Source: Vibrio hyugaensis (GTDB taxonomy: Bacteria > Pseudomonadota > Gammaproteobacteria > Enterobacterales > Vibrionaceae). From it: a DNA stretch of 64,000 bases. The translations under genes were made by a program, and so were the position numbers. Location of the stretch: contig NZ_CP025795.1 of assembly GCF_002906655.1 (NCBI RefSeq), positions 1,426,001 to 1,490,000 of the forward strand, written 5' to 3'. Position 1 is the stretch's first letter, and each line of letters begins with the position of its first letter. The notes beneath the pieces are model-generated. The model worked only from the letters and a program-made list of their open reading frames with translations. It had not been told where the DNA came from and ran no database searches. Shown here one piece after another: positions 63,884-64,000 of the stretch.

Positions 63884-63942
63884 AAAAGCCATGCAAAGTA
63901 GGCTCCGCATGGCTTTTGGTTTGGGCAGTAATGACACTGCCC
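63884..63942 (-). terminator. Terminator of the gene entering from the right edge
   Basis: AAAAGCCATGC (63884-63894) pairs with GCATGGCTTTT (63907-63917); on the minus strand it runs into Ts. A second small hairpin GGGCAGT/ACTGCCC (63923-63942) precedes it. Both lie just after the partial gene at 63957. Confidence 0.82.
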
Positions 63943-63956
63943 TCGTCTATGGTTGT

Positions 63957-64000
63957 TTACATTGAGCTTTGATCGAAATCGTTGCCTTGGTCAGTACCCG
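63957..64000 (-). CDS. 3' end of a gene extending beyond the right edge
   Basis: Only the last 13 codons and stop can be seen (GTDQGNDFDQSSM, TAA at 63957). The frame is chosen because the other open frame ends further on, inside the small hairpin region, and because a terminator follows the TAA by 40 nt. The acidic/polar tail does not identify the product. Confidence 0.4.
   Translation of the reverse strand, partial: GTDQGNDFDQSSM

Noticed and set aside
1..64000. Insertion sequences, prophage or integron cassettes
   Set aside because: No transposase, integrase, phage structural gene or attC-like array was seen; the window is continuous chromosomal gene content.

Overview
The window looks like part of a Vibrio genome, most likely the second chromosome of a Harveyi-clade species (V. 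parahaemolyticus / V. alginolyticus type). This rests on overall gene content, on Vibrio-type proteins (orphan MshQ-like protein, DUF3024, DUF3313/DUF3820 pair, HopJ-family protein, YddG, ElbB, CSS-EAL and GGDEF proteins) and on moderate GC content. The species is an inference from memory; no search was run. No prophage, insertion sequence, integron or CRISPR array is visible.

Positions 1-9920 hold branched-chain amino acid catabolism. A leftward valine/isoleucine operon (thiolase, MmsA, acyl-CoA dehydrogenase, enoyl-CoA hydratase running off the left edge) diverges from a rightward leucine operon (MerR regulator LiuR, isovaleryl-CoA dehydrogenase, methylcrotonyl-CoA carboxylase beta subunit, methylglutaconyl-CoA hydratase, HMG-CoA lyase). 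Two LiuR-like palindromes lie between them. The biotin-carrying alpha subunit (liuD), expected between hydratase and lyase, is absent. Positions 9917-11937 carry membrane proteins, including a DMT exporter with a terminator-like hairpin directly ahead of its start codon.

Positions 12324-16874 are the most striking locus: a four-gene cbb3-type oxidase operon (small cytochrome c, CcoN, CcoO, and a 717-residue CcoP). That CcoP is fused to the three-haem cytochrome subunit normally found with membrane alcohol/aldehyde/gluconate dehydrogenases, giving five CXXCH motifs in one chain. Acetate kinase without pta, a DeaD-type helicase with an Arg/Gly-rich tail, and RNase II follow.

Positions 22900-41200 are mixed: AraC and IclR regulators, PstS, a MaoC hydratase, tRNA-Ser(TGA), a ModF-like twin ABC protein, c-di-GMP enzymes (EAL and GGDEF), a catalytically degenerate ureohydrolase homologue, a 996-residue MshQ-like surface protein, an RhlE-type helicase, two tandem small secreted paralogues, a COG0523 GTPase and pyroglutamyl peptidase. 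Positions 41200-46700 hold small conserved proteins, a candidate small RNA and a large lipoprotein.

Positions 46770-50084 link aromatic and ketone-body metabolism: phhAB (phenylalanine to tyrosine) diverges from acetoacetyl-CoA synthetase, with a good TyrR box between them. Acetoacetate is a product both of tyrosine breakdown and of the HMG-CoA lyase encoded at the left end. Positions 52942-54093 are a non-coding array of about four and a half 257-bp repeats in alternating A/B form. The right end carries YddG, a 49-residue ORF with ElbB, an iron-type alcohol dehydrogenase, a periplasmic sugar dehydrogenase, an S66 LD-carboxypeptidase, a HAD hydrolase, Dps and a chemoreceptor.
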